From Aurantimonas marianensis (GTDB lineage Bacteria > Pseudomonadota > Alphaproteobacteria > Rhizobiales > Rhizobiaceae): a stretch of 64,000 nt of DNA. The stretch is from positions 1 through 64,000 of the forward strand of contig NZ_JALHBS010000019.1 of assembly GCF_024195285.1 (NCBI RefSeq), read 5' to 3'. The notes under the pieces were generated by a model. It had not been told where the DNA came from. It did not search any database and saw only the letters and a list, made by a program, of their open reading frames with translations. Every line of letters starts with the position of its first letter. The stretch's first letter is position 1. Below, in pieces: positions 49,838 to 58,052 of the stretch. Made by a program: the position numbers and the translations under genes.

Positions 49838-51673
49838 TCAATCGTCCATCGCCTCCAATTCGTCGATGAAGCCGGAAATCATCGCCAGACCCTTCGACCA
49901 GAAGGCGGGATCGGAGGCATCGAGGCCGAAGGGCTTCAAAAGCTCGGAATGGTGCTTGGTGCCGCCGGCTTTCAGCATCTCGAAATATTTCTCCTGAAAG
50001 CCCGACTCGGAATTGCGGTAGACCGCGTAGAGCGAGTTCACCAGGCAGTCGCCGAACGCATAGGCGTAGACGTAGAAGGGCGAGTGGATGAAGTGCGGGA
50101 CATAGGTCCAGTAGGTGTCGTAGCCGTCGCCGAGGCGCAGCGCCGGGCCGAGGCTGCGGGTCTGAACGTCCAGCCAGATTTCGCCGATCCGCTCGGTCGT
50201 TAGCTCGCCCTGGCGACGCTCTTCGTGCAGCGCCCGCTCGAACTGGTAGAAGGCGATCTGCCGGACCACCGTATTGATCATGTCCTCGACCTTGGAGGCC
50301 AGCAGCGTCTTGCGCTCGGCCTTGGTCTTGGCCTGTTCGAGCAGCGAGCGGAAGGTCAGCATCTCGCCGAACACCGAGGCGGTCTCGGCCAATGTCAGCG
50401 GCGTCGCCGCCATCAGCGCGCCCTGCCGGCCGGCGAGTACCTGGTGGACGCCGTGGCCCAACTCATGCGCGAGCGTCATGACGTCGCGCGGCTTGCCCAT
50501 GTAGTTGAGCAGCACATAGGGATGAACGCTCGGCACAGTCGGATGTGCGAAGGCTCCCGGCGATTTTCCTGGGCGGTTCGCCGCATCGATCCAGTCATTG
50601 GCGAAAAAGCGGTCGGCGATCGTCGCCATCTCCGGGGCAAAGCCGGAATAGGCCGACAGAACCGTCTGGCGCGCTTCGCCCCAGGAGATGTCGCGGCGGG
50701 TGGAATCGGGCAAGGGCGCGTTGCGGTCCCAGTATTCCAGAACGTCCAGCCCCAGCCATTTCGCCTTCATGGCGTAGTAGCGGTGGGAGATCGCCGGATA
50801 GGCCTCGCTTACCGCCTCCGACAAGGCGTCCACGACCTCGCGTTCGACCCGGTTGGCGAGATGGCGCGAGTCGGCGACATCGGTAAAACCGCGCCAGCGA
50901 TCGGAAATCTCCTTGTCCTTGGCAAGCGTGTTGGTGATCAGCGTGAAGACCCGCAAATTCTCGCTGAAGACGTTGGCTAGGGCGCTGGCCGCCTTGCGCC
51001 GCTTCTCGCGCTCGGGGTCCTGCAAGAGGTTCAAGGTGGCTTCCAGCGCCAGGTCGTCGCCGTCCACCGTGAAGCGCAGCGACGTAAGCGTCTCGTCATA
51101 CAGGCGATTCCAGGCGCCGCGGCCGGTGATCGCCTTTTCGTGAAACAGTTCCTCGACGCGATCCTCGAGCTGGAACGGCTTGTCCTTCCGCAGATCGACG
51201 ATCCAAGGGCGATAGTGCGCCAGCGCGGGGTCCCGCTCCATGGCGGCGTCCATCTCGGCATCCGCGATACGGTTGAGCTCCAGCGGGAAGAACAGGAGCC
51301 GTGAGGAAATGTCGGTGACGCTCGACTGGATATCTCCGTAGAACTTCGCCCGCGCCGGATCGGACGTGTCGCCGGAATACACCAGCCCGGCATAGGAGAT
51401 GATCCGGCCCAGCAACTCTTCCAGCGCCTCGAATTCGACAACCGCCGCCGCCAGTCCCTCACCTTGGGCTTCGCCCCGAGCGGCTTCGGCAAGTCGGCCG
51501 CGCCAGCGGTTCTGGAAGGCCTCGGACTTTGCTCGTGCCCTTTCCAGATCGCTCTTGAGTTCGTCGCTATCCATCGCCGGATAAAGATCGGCCAAATTCC
51601 ATTCCGGCAGCGCGCCGGTGTCGGCGGCGGCCGCTTCGGTTGCCGAGCGGGTCTGGAAAAAGCTCTGGGTCAT
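49838..51673 (-). CDS. pepF: Oligoendopeptidase F-type M3 metallopeptidase
   Basis: Cytoplasmic zinc peptidase of 611 aa that degrades short peptides. The zinc motif HELGH is in MTLAHELGHGVHQVLAG, with the third ligand Glu in LAETASVFGEML; C-terminal FIHSPFYVYAYAFGDCL is typical for M3B PepF. Length is normal. The Shine-Dalgarno is weak. It is convergent with the Rsm22-type gene and divergent from the response-regulator gene. Confidence 0.96.
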   Translation of the reverse strand: MTQSFFQTRSATEAAAADTGALPEWNLADLYPAMDSDELKSDLERARAKSEAFQNRWRGRLAEAARGEAQGEGLAAAVVEFEALEELLGRIISYAGLVYSGDTSDPARAKFYGDIQSSVTDISSRLLFFPLELNRIADAEMDAAMERDPALAHYRPWIVDLRKDKPFQLEDRVEELFHEKAITGRGAWNRLYDETLTSLRFTVDGDDLALEATLNLLQDPEREKRRKAASALANVFSENLRVFTLITNTLAKDKEISDRWRGFTDVADSRHLANRVEREVVDALSEAVSEAYPAISHRYYAMKAKWLGLDVLEYWDRNAPLPDSTRRDISWGEARQTVLSAYSGFAPEMATIADRFFANDWIDAANRPGKSPGAFAHPTVPSVHPYVLLNYMGKPRDVMTLAHELGHGVHQVLAGRQGALMAATPLTLAETASVFGEMLTFRSLLEQAKTKAERKTLLASKVEDMINTVVRQIAFYQFERALHEERRQGELTTERIGEIWLDVQTRSLGPALRLGDGYDTYWTYVPHFIHSPFYVYAYAFGDCLVNSLYAVYRNSESGFQEKYFEMLKAGGTKHHSELLKPFGLDASDPAFWSKGLAMISGFIDELEAMDD

Positions 51674-51850
51674 GGCATCGATCTCGTTGGCGAAGGGGAA
51701 AGGCTGGGCGGCGGGCAGGGCCGGTAGCAGCCATGTCGTTCAAATCAGACTGAAATCAACAGCGCATCGTTAGCCTTGCTTGTTCAGTCGAATTTTAGCG
51801 GCGCGTGTCAGATTGGGTCATTCTCGCGGCAAGACGAGACGGAGGCCGAC

Positions 51851-53323
51851 ATGATCCAAGCCGTACTGATCGTCGACGATGATCCCATACAGCGACGCCT
51901 GCTCGACGCTCAAGTGGCACGGGCGGGACTTCGGTCGCTGCCGTGCGACGGCGGGCGCGCGGCACTCGATACGCTGCGCGACGGCGAGGGGGCGCGGATC
52001 GGTGCGGTCATCCTCGATCTGATGATGCCAGACATGAGTGGTCTGGAAGTGATGGCCGAGATGCGGCGCCGGCGACTGGACATTCCCGTGATCGTTCAGA
52101 CGGCCAAGGGGTCGATCGACACGGTGGTCGAGGCAATGCGCGCCGGCGCATTCGACTTCGTCGTCAAGCCGGTCTCGCCGGAAAAGCTTCGGGCCACCCT
52201 CGACAAGGCGCTGCGGATGCGCGCCGCGACCCGGCGACGCGGTGGCAAATCCACCGACGCGCCCCGCCTCGACGACCCTGCGGCCTCCGCCGCCCTGCGG
52301 CCTGTGCTGTCGAACGCGGCGAAGGCGGCCGCCTCGGCGATCCCGGTGCTCATTCAAGGTGAGACCGGAGTCGGCAAGGAATGGCTCGCCCGCGCCATCC
52401 ACGGGCATGGGGACCGCGCGATGGCCCCCTTCGTTCCCGTCAATTGCGGCGCGATGCCGACCGAGCTTGTCGAAAGCATCCTGTTCGGCCACGCCAAGGG
52501 GGCGTTCACGGACGCGACGGCGCATCACGAGGGCAAGTTCATCGAGGCCAATGGCGGCACGCTTTTTCTGGATGAGGTCGGCGAGTTATCGGCCAGCGCC
52601 CAGGTGAAACTACTGAGGGTGCTGCAAGACGGCGAAATCGATCTGGTCGGAGGCAAGATCCCGACAAGGACCGATGTCAGGATCATCTCGGCAACCAACC
52701 GCGATCTCGCCGCGGCGGTCGCAGGGGGTCGGTTTCGCGAGGATCTCTACTATCGCCTCAACGCGTTCGAACTTTGCATTCCGCCCTTGCGGGAGCGCCG
52801 CGGCGAGATCGCGGCTCTTGCGCGCGGCTTCGTCGAGCGCTTCGTCGGTGTGGAGCGCGGCACGCGGGTCCGCGGTCTCTCCCGGGAGGCAATTGCGATA
52901 TTGTGCGGTTACGACTGGCCAGGCAACATCCGTCAACTGGAAAACATGATCCATCGCGCCGTGGTGTTGGGCGAGGAAGAGAGCCTCGTTGCCACCGATT
53001 TCCCTCAGATCACGGCGCTCATCGCCGCCGATCCGCCGGGGCCGCTACAGCCGGAAGAATCCATCGCCGGCCATCCGGAACCGCGGGAAGTGGAAGACCA
53101 GGAAAAACCCTGGAGCGGTGTCGAACGGCGACACGACGCGCCGGCCTTCCCGCTGCGGGACGAAAACGGCGAAATCCGCCGCATGGAGGAGGTGGAGGCC
53201 GACCTGATCCGGCTTGCGTTGCATCAATATGACGGGCGGATGAGCGAGATCGCGCGGCGTCTCGGCATCGGTCGCTCGACGCTCTACCGAAAGCTGCGCG
53301 CCTACGATATCGCGGTCGACTGA
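51851..53323 (+). CDS. NtrC-type response regulator with sigma-54 activator AAA+ domain
   Basis: Protein of 490 aa: receiver (VDDDP; phospho-acceptor Asp56 in VILDLMMPDMSG), AAA+ domain with Walker A GETGVGKE at about 170-177, Walker B GGTLFLDEVGE, and a Fis-type helix-turn-helix at the C-terminus (MSEIARRLGIGRSTLYRKL). The sigma-54 contact loop reads GAFTDA (217-222) instead of GAFTGA, so activation of sigma-54 polymerase is uncertain. GGAG upstream fixes the start at MIQAVLIVDD. No histidine kinase is adjacent, so it is an orphan. An acidic/Pro linker precedes the HTH. Confidence 0.93.
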   Translation: MIQAVLIVDDDPIQRRLLDAQVARAGLRSLPCDGGRAALDTLRDGEGARIGAVILDLMMPDMSGLEVMAEMRRRRLDIPVIVQTAKGSIDTVVEAMRAGAFDFVVKPVSPEKLRATLDKALRMRAATRRRGGKSTDAPRLDDPAASAALRPVLSNAAKAAASAIPVLIQGETGVGKEWLARAIHGHGDRAMAPFVPVNCGAMPTELVESILFGHAKGAFTDATAHHEGKFIEANGGTLFLDEVGELSASAQVKLLRVLQDGEIDLVGGKIPTRTDVRIISATNRDLAAAVAGGRFREDLYYRLNAFELCIPPLRERRGEIAALARGFVERFVGVERGTRVRGLSREAIAILCGYDWPGNIRQLENMIHRAVVLGEEESLVATDFPQITALIAADPPGPLQPEESIAGHPEPREVEDQEKPWSGVERRHDAPAFPLRDENGEIRRMEEVEADLIRLALHQYDGRMSEIARRLGIGRSTLYRKLRAYDIAVD

Positions 53324-53398
53324 CCTCCCTCGTCATCTGCCCAACACCAGCCTCGGCAATGCCGGCCCCACGATTGCCCGCGCAGCGTCAAGTCAAAC

Positions 53399-53414
53399 TT
53401 AATCCAAGCTTAAC
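53399..53414 (+). promoter_or_regulatory. Perfect CtrA box upstream of the DUF882 peptidase gene
   Basis: TTAA (53399-53402), seven bases, TTAAC (53410-53414): exact match to the CtrA full-site TTAA-N7-TTAAC, about 155 bases before the ATG. A CcrM methylation site GAATC follows at 53427-53431. Recognised by eye; binding is inference. Confidence 0.65.
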
Positions 53415-53513
53415 GCTTTCCCTCCAGAATCCGTAGAAAGTTCCACGACTGTCATTTTCATGCCGCAGTTTGGGCAAAACTAGACGAGCGTGAAAACAGT
53501 TTCTAAGACGGTG

Positions 53514-53543
53514 CTGTCCCCGGGGGATTTTTTACGGGGACAG
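53514..53543. repeat. Stem-loop repeat copy A in the DUF882 leader
   Basis: CTGTCCCC and GGGGACAG form a perfect 8-bp stem around CGGGGGATTTTTTAC. The core 13-mer CGGGGGATTTTTT recurs exactly at 55597-55609 in copy B. The stem can extend imperfectly to GTG/CAC. It lies 25 bases before the ATG of the DUF882 gene and resembles short REP-type palindromes. Confidence 0.55.
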
Positions 53544-53568
53544 ACACGATCATTGAGGGGAAGACCGC

Positions 53569-55266
53569 ATGTTCGGACATACCGCTCGTGCCGGGCGTAG
53601 GGCCTGGCGCATCGCGACGTTCGCAGCTTTGTCCCTCCTTGCCGTCAGCGCGGTGACCGCGGCACAGGCGGAAACCAGGGTTCTCAAGTTCTACAATCTC
53701 CATACCAAGGAAAAGGCGAGCTTCGCCTACAAGCGCAACGGCCGCTACGACCGCTCGGAACTGAAGAAGATTAACTGGTTCCTCCGGGATTGGCGCAAGT
53801 CCGAGCCGACGACCATGGATCCGCGCCTGATGGACGTGATCTGGGAAGCGTATCGTCAGTCCGGCTCGCGCGCCCACATCAACGTCATTTCCGCCTACCG
53901 CTCGCCCGGTACCAATTCGATGCTGCGCTCGCGATCGGCAGGTGTCGCCAAGAAGAGCCAGCACACCCTGGGCAAGGCGCTCGACTTTCAAATTCCGGAT
54001 GTTCCGCTGGCGAAGATGCGCGAAATCGGCCTGAAGATGCAGGTCGGCGGCGTCGGCTACTATCCGCGATCCGGCTCGCCCTTCGTTCATTTCGACGTCG
54101 GCAATGCCCGGCACTGGCCGCGCATGAGCCGCAAACAGCTGCTGGCGGTCTTTCCGAACGGCAACACGGTTCATGTTCCCTCGGACGGCAAGCCTCTGCC
54201 CGGCTATCAGCAGGCGCTCGCATCGTACAAGCAGCGCCGGGGCGCCTCCGAAATTCAGGTGGCCAATGCCAGTTCCGGCTCGTCCGGCGGCGGCAAGACG
54301 CTGTTGGCCATGCTGTTCGGCGGCGGCAGCGACGAAGCGGAAGACGACGCGGAAGAAGGGGCGGCACCGGCCCGCGCCGCTCCGACCCAAAGCGCAGCGT
54401 CCGCTCCCGTGGTCGCCTTGGCCTCCGCTGTTCCCCAATCCCGGCCGTCGCTGCCAGGCGGCGTTGCGATGCCCGTCGGTGACCGCTTCGACACCGGAAC
54501 GCCAACGAGCGCGGGTTCCTCGCAAGAGCCGACTGTCGTCGCGTCTCTAGACGCGGCGCGAATTCCGGTTCCGACTTGGGCACCGGTGCGCGCCACGGCG
54601 CAAACCCCGACCGACGCGTCGCAAGCGCCAGACCTGCCGGCGGCCGGAGTCCCGTCAGATTCGGTTTCCACTTTGGTCGCGGCGCTCGAGGCCCAAGCGA
54701 CAGAGACGGCGGCCAGCGGCCAGTTGGCCTATGTCGTGCCGACACCGCGCGACCGTCCGGTGTTCGACGATTTGTTGAAGGCAGACAAAGCGCCCTCCGC
54801 CGCGACGCTTCAAGCGATCGAGAATGTCGTCGCGGCCGCGACGCCGGTGGCGCGCCCGGTCGTCGCACCGAAGGCGGCGCGGCCGGAGGCGATGGTGAGC
54901 GTTGCCGCGACGGCACCGGTTCGTTCGCCGCCGACCGCGCGGCCTGGCCCGCCGGTCACCGATACCGCTGGCGGCGGCAAGGGCGACCGCGTGATGCGGG
55001 TTGCGGCCAGACCGGCCGTGAAATCGACGCGGATCGATCCGCAGGAGGCGATCAATTCGCGGATCGAAATCGCCTCGCTCGTATCCGATCCCAGCCGTCG
55101 CGCCGAAACAATGGCACGAAGCACTCCCGATACGGGCCGGCTCGTCGGCGATCTGCCGCGCACGTTGTTTGCGGGCGGCTTCACGCCGTCCCATGCAACA
55201 GGCAAGACCGATCGCTTCTCCGGCTCCGCCGTGAACTTCCTGCCACTGGTCAAGCTCAAGCAATAG
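53569..55266 (+). CDS. DUF882 (YcbK-like) peptidoglycan peptidase with long low-complexity tail
   Basis: Secreted protein of 565 aa. A signal peptide (WRIATFAALSLLAVSAVTAAQA) ends near residue 31. The M15-type Zn peptidase domain spans about 40-215: INVISAYRSPGTNSMLR, zinc ligands in SQHTLGKALDFQ (His, Asp) and the late FVHFDVG (His), plus GGVGYYPRSG. The remaining 350 residues are Ala/Pro/Val-rich with little order. Such enzymes act on cell-wall stem peptides. GGGGA precedes the ATG. Upstream lie a perfect CtrA box and a stem-loop repeat, suggesting cell-cycle control. Confidence 0.88.
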   Translation: MFGHTARAGRRAWRIATFAALSLLAVSAVTAAQAETRVLKFYNLHTKEKASFAYKRNGRYDRSELKKINWFLRDWRKSEPTTMDPRLMDVIWEAYRQSGSRAHINVISAYRSPGTNSMLRSRSAGVAKKSQHTLGKALDFQIPDVPLAKMREIGLKMQVGGVGYYPRSGSPFVHFDVGNARHWPRMSRKQLLAVFPNGNTVHVPSDGKPLPGYQQALASYKQRRGASEIQVANASSGSSGGGKTLLAMLFGGGSDEAEDDAEEGAAPARAAPTQSAASAPVVALASAVPQSRPSLPGGVAMPVGDRFDTGTPTSAGSSQEPTVVASLDAARIPVPTWAPVRATAQTPTDASQAPDLPAAGVPSDSVSTLVAALEAQATETAASGQLAYVVPTPRDRPVFDDLLKADKAPSAATLQAIENVVAAATPVARPVVAPKAARPEAMVSVAATAPVRSPPTARPGPPVTDTAGGGKGDRVMRVAARPAVKSTRIDPQEAINSRIEIASLVSDPSRRAETMARSTPDTGRLVGDLPRTLFAGGFTPSHATGKTDRFSGSAVNFLPLVKLKQ

Positions 55267-55915
55267 CGCGCCCGGTTTGCGAATTTTTGAAGGCGGCGGG
55301 TCGCGAGTCCTGGCCGTCGACCACCTTCAATTTCGCCCCGTTGTCAGGCTTGCCGTCGATGCTGTGGCGGGAGGATGCCTTGCCGTGCGGCGAGCTGGAC
55401 ACCCGCGCCAACCTTCCAGCCTGCCCGATCCCAAGCCTTCGACGCGTAGCACATCAAAATCGAACTATTAGCACCGTGGACGAGTGAACTCCGAAAGAGC
55501 GTCGGCGTTTTTAACCGGAGGCTGTCGAGGCTGCGTAGCGGATCAAGGGCTTTCTTGCCACCGCCGGAAAGGGCGAACCGGCTGCCGCAAGTTTCGCGGG
55601 GGATTTTTTCGGGGCAGTTGCAAGAGTTTTATCGCTCGCATCGGCTCTGTAAATTCTTACACTTTTGTAATGTCGCCGCCTCCCGGTGCATTCCTTGTTT
55701 GCTTGCGGCTGTTTACGTTCGCCGGATATTCGCAAAAATCTTGGGATTGTAATCTGGCATATTGACATTAAGTATATGCCCATCAATACATGGCCGAGAG
55801 TGGCAAGGTCGGATAAAGCAGCGCCACCGTTCAATTGTCTGTTTCACGAACGATATCGGGACATTGGAAGATTCCGCCGTGGCTTGACCAGCTACTGAGC
55901 GCAATGGGGCAAAAC
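55267..55915. other. 650-bp gap upstream of mucR, AT-rich in its second half
   Basis: I see no supported gene here. The first 200 bases are GC-rich with coding-like composition but no ribosome site or family match. It contains a TTAACC half-site (55511-55516), repeat copy B (55582-55617) and an AT-rich stretch with many TA steps (about 55630-55800). MucR proteins bind AT-rich DNA with T-A steps and repress their own genes, so this stretch is the likely autoregulatory region. Confidence 0.5.
55582..55617. repeat. Stem-loop repeat copy B in the mucR leader
   Basis: CTGCCGC and GGGGCAG (6 of 7 pair) flank the exact 13-mer CGGGGGATTTTTT shared with copy A at 53521-53533, followed by CGGGG(-)CAG versus CGGGGACAG. 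The loop is six bases longer than in copy A. Confidence 0.5.
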
Positions 55916-56344
55916 ATGGATCAGATCGCAAACATCGAAAACAACGAGATGCTGATGGAACTGACGGCCGAAGTCGTGGCCGCCTATGTCAGCAACAACT
56001 CACTCCCGGTATCGGAACTGCCGGGGCTCATAGCGGATGTCTACGGGGCACTTGGCAGCACGACGAACGCTCCTCAGGCCGTGGAGGCCGAAAAGCCGAA
56101 GCCGGCGGTCCCAGTGAAGAAGTCGGTGACGGACGACTACATCATCTGTCTTGAGGACGGCAAAAAGTTCAAGTCGCTGAAGCGTCACCTCATGACCCAT
56201 TACAATCTCTCCCCGGAAGAGTATCGCGAGAAGTGGGATCTTGCGCCCGACTATCCGATGGTCGCACCGAACTACGCCGCAGCCCGCTCGCGGCTGGCCA
56301 AGCAGATGGGTCTCGGTCACAAGCGCCGCCGCGCCGCTCGCTAG
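55916..56344 (+). CDS. mucR: MucR/Ros-family zinc-finger global regulator
   Basis: DNA-binding protein of 142 aa. N-terminal oligomerisation part ([25 protein letters not shown]) and C-terminal Ros-type finger with [25 protein letters not shown]. Ligand positions are Cys78, Asp81, His91 and His95; Asp replaces the second Cys of Ros and Tyr96 replaces the last His, as I recall for Brucella-type MucR. MucR silences AT-rich genes, controls exopolysaccharide, motility and virulence, and acts with CtrA in the cell cycle. The start MDQIANI follows GGGGC; a Met four codons upstream is the alternative. Confidence 0.95.
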   Translation: MDQIANIENNEMLMELTAEVVAAYVSNNSLPVSELPGLIADVYGALGSTTNAPQAVEAEKPKPAVPVKKSVTDDYIICLEDGKKFKSLKRHLMTHYNLSPEEYREKWDLAPDYPMVAPNYAAARSRLAKQMGLGHKRRRAAR

Positions 56345-56592
56345 GCGTAGGGTCGTCGATCCCGGAGACCGCAGGGCGTCGGGGGCAACGCTGGCGGCCG
56401 TACGGCCTTGGCGCGTCGCCTCGAGTTCCTTCGGGCGGAGGCGTGGGCCACCCCGCGCCTGAGTTCATGGCAAGATTGGACTGCATCGGTCCGCTTTCAT
56501 GAGACTGATCGATTGCGTGACGTGAACGGGGAGTGCGGACGGACCGGTTTTCCGCTTTTTTCTCATTCCGCTCCAAACCCCCAGAGCAACGC

Positions 56593-56626
56593 AAAAAGCC
56601 CGCCGGATCGGATCTGGCGGGCTTTT
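56593..56626. terminator. Bidirectional rho-independent terminator between mucR and gapR
   Basis: AAAAAGCCCGCC, 11-base loop, GGCGGGCTTTT: a 7-bp GC stem extended by A/T pairs, giving U-runs on both strands. It can end gapR on the minus strand and mucR on the plus strand, though mucR stops about 250 bases earlier. Confidence 0.85.
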
Positions 56627-56657
56627 GTCAGTGAAGGCGAGCAAGCCGCCGGCTACA

Positions 56658-56921
56658 TCAGTCTTTCGGCAGATCCGGTGCCATGCCCAACGCCTGCAGA
56701 TAGAGGTCGAGGATAGCCTCCTGCTCCTGGCGTTCGTTCTGGTCCTGCTTGCGCAGCGAGACGACGCGGCGCAGCACCTTGGTGTCGAAGCCGTTGCCCT
56801 TCGCCTCGGCGTAGACGTCCTTGATGTCATCGCTGATCGTCTTTTTTTCTTCCTCGAGCCGCTCGATCCGCTCGACGAAGGAGCGCAGTTGATCTTGAGC
56901 GACACCATTTACGTCCGACAT
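56658..56921 (-). CDS. gapR: GapR nucleoid-associated protein (DUF2312)
   Basis: Small coiled-coil DNA-binding protein of 87 aa: [20 protein letters not shown], then [27 protein letters not shown], the DUF2312 signature, and a short C-terminal helix. In Caulobacter, GapR binds overtwisted AT-rich DNA ahead of replication and transcription and stimulates topoisomerases. GGAGAC precedes the ATG. Length matches the family exactly. It ends at a bidirectional terminator. Confidence 0.95.
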   Translation of the reverse strand: MSDVNGVAQDQLRSFVERIERLEEEKKTISDDIKDVYAEAKGNGFDTKVLRRVVSLRKQDQNERQEQEAILDLYLQALGMAPDLPKD

Positions 56922-57026
56922 GTTTCCGTCTCCGTCTGGCGCATTCCTGAAAGGGTCCGCCGGCCCCTAGCAGACCCCGGTGATTCGTTGAATGGCTGAA
57001 CGGTCTCAAATGGCGCCGTCGTTTCG

Positions 57027-57332
57027 TCAGTCGTGCGGCCGCCCGCTTTCAAACAGCTTTTGCGCTGCCGGGTCGGCCTCGGTCTGATGCCGCGAGCGCC
57101 ACTGCTCGTAGGGCATGCCGTAGACGATCTCGCGGGATTCGTCTTTGCTGATCGCGACACCGTCGGCTTCAGCTGCATCACGGTACCAGTTGGACAGGCA
57201 GTTGCGGCAGAAGCCGGCAAGATTCATCAAATCGATGTTCTGGACGTCCGTTCGCTCCCGCAGATGGTCACGCAACCGGCGGAAGGCCGCCGCTTCGTAT
57301 TCCAGGCGTTGCCTGGCGCTGATCTCATCCAT
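57027..57332 (-). CDS. DUF1244-domain protein
   Basis: Small protein of 101 aa, MDEISARQRLEYEAAAFRRL, with the family core FCRNCLSNWYRDAAE and GMPYEQWRSRHQTEA. The paired Cys (CRNC) may bind metal. The family (SMc04008-like in rhizobia) has no known function but is conserved in alpha- and gammaproteobacteria. TAGGAG lies eleven bases before the chosen start; a long upstream extension in the same frame has no ribosome site and is antisense to nothing recognisable. Confidence 0.88.
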   Translation of the reverse strand: MDEISARQRLEYEAAAFRRLRDHLRERTDVQNIDLMNLAGFCRNCLSNWYRDAAEADGVAISKDESREIVYGMPYEQWRSRHQTEADPAAQKLFESGRPHD

Positions 57333-57578
57333 GATTTTCGATGCTCCTACCAATGGGCGGCGCTTTCGGCCCCGCTCCGACATATCGAGCCGAACCGAAC
57401 CGGCATCAACCCCGCGGCATGGAAGACGTCCTCCGCAGGGCTCGAAAGCCGCGCCGGGATAGGCTACTGGCAAGGGCACGCGTGCGAACCGGCCGGACCC
57501 CGGGGTCACCTCGTTGACAGGTTCAGCCGCTATGCCAAGACTGAAATCACGAGAACCACCGCCAGTTTCGAGGATGGC

Positions 57579-58052
57579 ATGATGATATCAAGATCCCTGG
57601 GCCGGCTGCGGAGCGCAGCCATGCTGTGCCTGTTTGCCGCCGGGTTTTTCCTGGCATCAGCTCCGATCGCCGCGGTCACCGCGCAAGCGGCTTTCCGTGT
57701 CTGCAATGGCACCCAGTCGCTGGTGGGGGTCGCTATCGGCTATCGCGCCGAAGCGGGCTGGACCACGGAGGGCTGGTGGCGCATTCCGGCAACTACCTGC
57801 AAGACGATCATCGAGGGGCCGCTGTCCTCGCGGTATTACTATGTGTACGCAGAGGACGCGGAGGGGCAGGGGCGATGGGCCGGGCCGGTCGAGCTCTGCG
57901 TCGCCGAGAACGAGTTCAAGATCGCGGGCGTGACCGACTGCTTCAAACGGGGCTATCAAAAAATAGGCTTCCGGGAGTATGACACGGGCGAGCAAGCCAG
58001 TTGGATGGTCCAACTGACCGAAGCGCCGCGCGAAGGTACGGGGAAACAATGA
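57579..58052 (+). CDS. DUF1036-domain secreted protein
   Basis: Protein of 157 aa with a signal peptide (AAMLCLFAAGFFLASAPIAAVTAQA) and a DUF1036 domain: FRVCNGTQSLVGVAIGYR, GWWRIPATTCKTII, YYYVYAEDAEG and CVAENEFKIAGVTDCFKRGY. Its conserved Cys probably form disulphides in the periplasm. Function unknown. AGGA four bases from the ATG supports the start; the second Met is adjacent. The stop overlaps the pyruvate kinase start by four bases (ATGA), an association conserved in Hyphomicrobiales as far as I recall. Confidence 0.88.
   Translation: MMISRSLGRLRSAAMLCLFAAGFFLASAPIAAVTAQAAFRVCNGTQSLVGVAIGYRAEAGWTTEGWWRIPATTCKTIIEGPLSSRYYYVYAEDAEGQGRWAGPVELCVAENEFKIAGVTDCFKRGYQKIGFREYDTGEQASWMVQLTEAPREGTGKQ

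Noticed and set aside
55511-55834. Minus-strand frame of 107 codons upstream of mucR
   Set aside because: No ribosome site or recognisable motif; it lies in the AT-rich mucR control region and contains the repeat element.
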